Under the pieces are notes generated by a model. The model did no database searches. It had not been told where the DNA came from and saw nothing but the letters and a program-made list of their open reading frames with translations. From an uncultured Collinsella sp. (GTDB taxonomy: Bacteria > Actinomycetota > Coriobacteriia > Coriobacteriales > Coriobacteriaceae), in NCBI GenBank assembly GCA_900547025.1, contig UREZ01000083.1, positions 1-7,972 on the forward strand: a stretch of DNA of 7,972 nucleotides. Direction: 5' to 3'. Below, in pieces: positions 6,592 to 7,972 of this stretch (the first letter of the stretch is position 1; every line of letters begins with the position of its first letter). The position numbers were made by a program, and so were the translations under genes.

Positions 6592-6643
6592 CCATATACA
6601 GGGCGCGCGCGGCAACGCGGCGAATGTATGTCGTCTGCGGCAT
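6575..6643 (-). CDS. possible 22-aa leader peptide ORF
   Basis: ATG 6643 is preceded at good spacing by AAAGGAGG, the best ribosome site in the window, and opens a 22-codon ORF (MPQTTYIRRVAARALYMARSRI) ending at TGA 6577-6575 within the leader hairpin. The peptide is basic with six arginines and no recognisable family. It begins about 24 bases after the predicted transcription start, and the first reductase gene starts 159 bases after its stop. It could be a translated leader that controls the operon through the hairpin, or an incidental ORF. No homology can be claimed. Confidence 0.3.
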   Translation of the reverse strand: MPQTTYIRRVAARALYMARSRI

Positions 6644-6662
6644 GTGCGCACCCTCCTTTACA

Positions 6663-6676
6663 AGTTGAGGTCAACT
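6663..6676 (-). promoter_or_regulatory. palindrome at the predicted transcript start
   Basis: AGTTGA (6663-6668) and TCAACT (6671-6676) are perfect inverted arms two bases apart. They overlap the candidate -10 and +1 of the reductase operon promoter, as a repressor site would. The GTTGA half-site also ends the larger inverted repeat just upstream. Confidence 0.35.
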
Positions 6677-6702
6677 ATATCAACGGTTATCGACCATGCG
6701 AA
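6674..6702 (-). promoter_or_regulatory. candidate sigma-70-type promoter of the reductase operon
   Basis: On the minus strand, TTCGCA (6702-6697, four of six to TTGACA) and TATAGT (6679-6674, five of six to TATAAT) are separated by 17 bases. The implied start is near 6667, about 250 bases before the first reductase ATG. The promoter lies between the arms of the 6680-6711 inverted repeat and over the 6663-6676 palindrome, which fits a regulated promoter. A weaker alternative -10 (TAAAAT, near 6502-6507) lacks a good -35. Confidence 0.4.
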
Positions 6703-6711
6703 CACCGTTGA
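6680..6711 (-). promoter_or_regulatory. inverted repeat TCAACGGT / ACCGTTGA, possible operator
   Basis: Perfect eight-base arms at 6680-6687 and 6704-6711 with a 16-base spacer, so the half-sites are 24 bases apart, a little over two DNA turns. They cover the candidate -35 and spacer. The ACCGTT core also forms the arms of the inverted repeat before yedF (1733-1750), which could mean one regulator for both. Confidence 0.4.
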
Positions 6712-6751
6712 CATTCGTACGACAGAGGCACCCGTTGCCTTTTAATAAATT

Positions 6752-6769
6752 ATTATCTTGCTTGATAAT
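6752..6769. repeat. AT-rich inverted repeat
   Basis: ATTATC (6752-6757) and GATAAT (6764-6769) flank TTGCTT in a stretch that is nearly all A and T (about 6741-6775), in sharp contrast to the GC-rich surroundings. It could be an upstream activator or repressor site, or an A/T-rich promoter UP region. No known consensus is matched. Confidence 0.3.
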
Positions 6770-6813
6770 TAATTACCATTCTACATTCGGCGAACGGTAG
6801 GGAACGAAACTGT

Positions 6814-6839
6814 GGGCTGCCGAGAATCCTCGACGGCCC
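6814..6839 (-). terminator. probable terminator hairpin of modC
   Basis: Eleven-base arms (6814-6824 and 6829-6839) with one mismatch and one G-U pair close on a four-base loop, 10 bases after the modC stop. The bases that follow in the transcript (ACAGTTTCGTT) are only partly T-rich, so termination efficiency is uncertain. It separates the molybdate transporter operon from the reductase operon. Confidence 0.5.
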
Positions 6840-6849
6840 GCCCTCTACC

Positions 6850-7920
6850 CTACCGACGAACCAGATGAATCCTGCTCGCATCAAAATGCATGCGCAGCGT
6901 CTCGCCTGCTTGCGGCAGCGCGTCGACAGGCATGCCCACCTTGTTGACCTTCCACTGCAGACGCGTGGGCGCATCGACGCGCGGCACGTCCAGCAACACC
7001 AGCCGCTCAAAGCGCGAATCACTCACGCGGGCCACGTGCAAGTCATAGCTGTTGCGGCCCCGCTCAGCGCGATTGTCAACATGGAAGTAGCTTGCGCGAA
7101 TGCCCAGGTATGCCACGTCATCGGGAACCTCGCGGCCCACGTTGAAGGTCATGCCCCAGTCGAGGGCCTCAACTTCTTCGTCGCCGATCTTGCGCGCCCG
7201 GCTTGTGTTCTTGCAGCCCGTCAGGCGCAGCGCCGCCAGCGTCTGCGGGCGGCGAACCACGTCCTCGACGGAGCCGATCTCCTCCACATGCCCGTCGTGC
7301 ATCACGCAGATTCGCTGGCACAGGCGGCACGCTTCGTCGATGTCGTGGCTCACGTAGAGTACGGTGCGGTTGCACACATCGAACAGGTCGAGCATGTTCT
7401 GCTCGAGGGCGCTCTTAAGATAGGAATCGAGTGCGCTCATGGGCTCGTCGAACATAAAAATGCCCGGATGCGCCGCCACCATGCGGGCAAGCGCCACGCG
7501 CTGCTGCTGCCCGCCCGAGAGTCGTGCGGGATAGCGGTCGGCAAAATCGGCCAGACCGAAAATACTCAGATAGCGCTCGGCGAGCTTTTTGCGCGCGGCG
7601 GCGTCACCCGCGTCCTTTACACCGGCGCATACGTTATCGGCCACTGTCATGTTAGGAAACAGCTGATAGTTTTGGAACAGCAGAGCGCATTTGCGCGCCT
7701 GGGGCGACAGGTTGATGCCCGCCGCCGAGTCAAAAAAGGTCACGCCGTTGACGACAATCTTGCCCTCGTCGGGCGTCTCCACACCGGCGATGCAGCGCAG
7801 CGTACAGCTCTTGCCGCAACCCGAGGCGCCCAGCAGGGCCACGCGCTCCTCGCCGGCCTCAAGCTGCATGTCGAGCACAAACCCGGGATAACGTTTCTTA
7901 ATATCCAAAACGAGCGACAT
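6850..7920 (-). CDS. modC: molybdate (ModC-type) ABC transporter ATP-binding protein
   Basis: Cytoplasmic ATPase that drives import of an oxyanion, most likely molybdate. 356 aa, close to ModC (about 350). Seen: Walker A GASGCGKS (31-38), Q-loop LLFQNYQLFPNM (80-91, Gln83), signature LSGGQQQR (134-141), Walker B IFMFDEP (154-160) with D-loop SALD, and H-loop VSHD (190-193). Residues from about 240 form a divergent C-terminal extension as in ModC/CysA/PotA-type proteins (YLGIRASYFHV near 293-303). The short linker and the Q-loop wording fit ModC best, but sulfate or another anion cannot be excluded. ATG 7920 follows the stop of the previous gene by three bases, with GGGGAGG upstream inside that gene. 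Molybdate import matters here because selenium-dependent molybdenum hydroxylases need both elements. Confidence 0.85.
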   Translation of the reverse strand: MSLVLDIKKRYPGFVLDMQLEAGEERVALLGASGCGKSCTLRCIAGVETPDEGKIVVNGVTFFDSAAGINLSPQARKCALLFQNYQLFPNMTVADNVCAGVKDAGDAAARKKLAERYLSIFGLADFADRYPARLSGGQQQRVALARMVAAHPGIFMFDEPMSALDSYLKSALEQNMLDLFDVCNRTVLYVSHDIDEACRLCQRICVMHDGHVEEIGSVEDVVRRPQTLAALRLTGCKNTSRARKIGDEEVEALDWGMTFNVGREVPDDVAYLGIRASYFHVDNRAERGRNSYDLHVARVSDSRFERLVLLDVPRVDAPTRLQWKVNKVGMPVDALPQAGETLRMHFDASRIHLVRR

Positions 7921-7923
7921 AGC

Positions 7924-7972
7924 TTATCGACCTCCCCGCGGCGCCGCATCATCACGCATGAGCTCGGCCAGC
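7924..7972 (-). CDS. C-terminal end of the gene upstream of modC, probably the permease modB
   Basis: An open frame entering from the right edge reads LAELMRDDAAPRGGR and stops at TAA 7926-7924, three bases before the modC start. Only 15 residues are visible, a charged tail with no family signal. The tight spacing and the usual modA-modB-modC order make the permease the likely identity, but this is an inference from position only. Confidence 0.5.
   Translation of the reverse strand, partial: LAELMRDDAAPRGGR

Larger units (their letters stand above)
6416..6849 (-). other. 434-base intergenic region between modC and the reductase operon
   Basis: No convincing protein gene on either strand. 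On the minus strand, in order, it holds the imperfect modC terminator hairpin, an AT-rich inverted repeat at 6752-6769, an inverted repeat at 6680-6711 overlapping a candidate promoter, a palindrome near the expected transcript start (6663-6676), a 22-codon ORF with a strong ribosome site, a long hairpin (6552-6591), a six-base inverted repeat CCTAAA / TTTAGG (6490-6495 and 6504-6509), and the ribosome site of the first reductase gene. This density of symmetric elements suggests that the reductase operon is regulated at this point. Confidence 0.7.

Noticed and set aside
6408..6674. Minus-strand open frame of 88 codons in the leader region
   Set aside because: No ribosome site at its start, no family motifs, overlap with the start of the first reductase gene, and an unstructured composition.
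6725..6748. Plus-strand terminator-like hairpin AGGCA / TGCCT followed by TTTTAATAAATT
   Set aside because: It has the form of a weak intrinsic terminator on the plus strand, but no gene on that strand leads into it and the stem is only five to seven pairs.
1..7972. tRNA, rRNA, CRISPR array, insertion sequence or phage genes
   Set aside because: I looked for tRNA-like cloverleafs (including tRNA-Sec), regularly spaced repeats, transposase motifs and integrase motifs and saw none. The only repeats are the two intercistronic palindromes and short inverted repeats.

Overview
The window is about 60% GC and all convincing genes lie on the minus strand, so the reading order runs from the right end to the left. 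Protein style, GC content and gene content (anaerobic iron-sulfur reductases, selenium genes, a molybdate transporter) suggest a strictly anaerobic gut bacterium of the Coriobacteriia, most like Collinsella. This is judged from memory of protein style, not from a search.

Layout from right to left: the last codons of an upstream gene (probably modB), then modC, the ATPase of a molybdate ABC transporter, ending near an imperfect terminator hairpin. Next comes 434 bases without a clear gene. It holds a candidate promoter, two inverted repeats, a possible 22-codon leader ORF and a strong hairpin. Then follow two paralogous proteins of the 2-hydroxyacyl-CoA dehydratase / double-cubane reductase family (427 and 387 aa) and their ATP-dependent activase (254 aa). 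Then come selD, yedF, a DUF3343 protein and a NifS-like cysteine desulfurase cut by the left edge.

The first three of these genes form an ATP-driven low-potential electron-transfer system: the activase passes an electron from its [4Fe-4S] cluster to the double-cubane type partner. The last four form a selenium module: the desulfurase-like enzyme releases S or Se, YedF and DUF3343 look like Cys-based carriers, and SelD makes selenophosphate. SelD is itself a selenoprotein: its catalytic residue is encoded by an in-frame TGA (codon 17) followed by a good SECIS-like hairpin. A cell using this gene must therefore also decode Sec, with the machinery outside the window.

The points most worth a second look are the Sec-containing SelD with its SECIS, the linkage of a two-paralogue double-cubane system to selenium genes, and a roughly 90-100 base palindromic repeat that occupies both intercistronic gaps of the reductase operon with conserved fold and compensatory changes.
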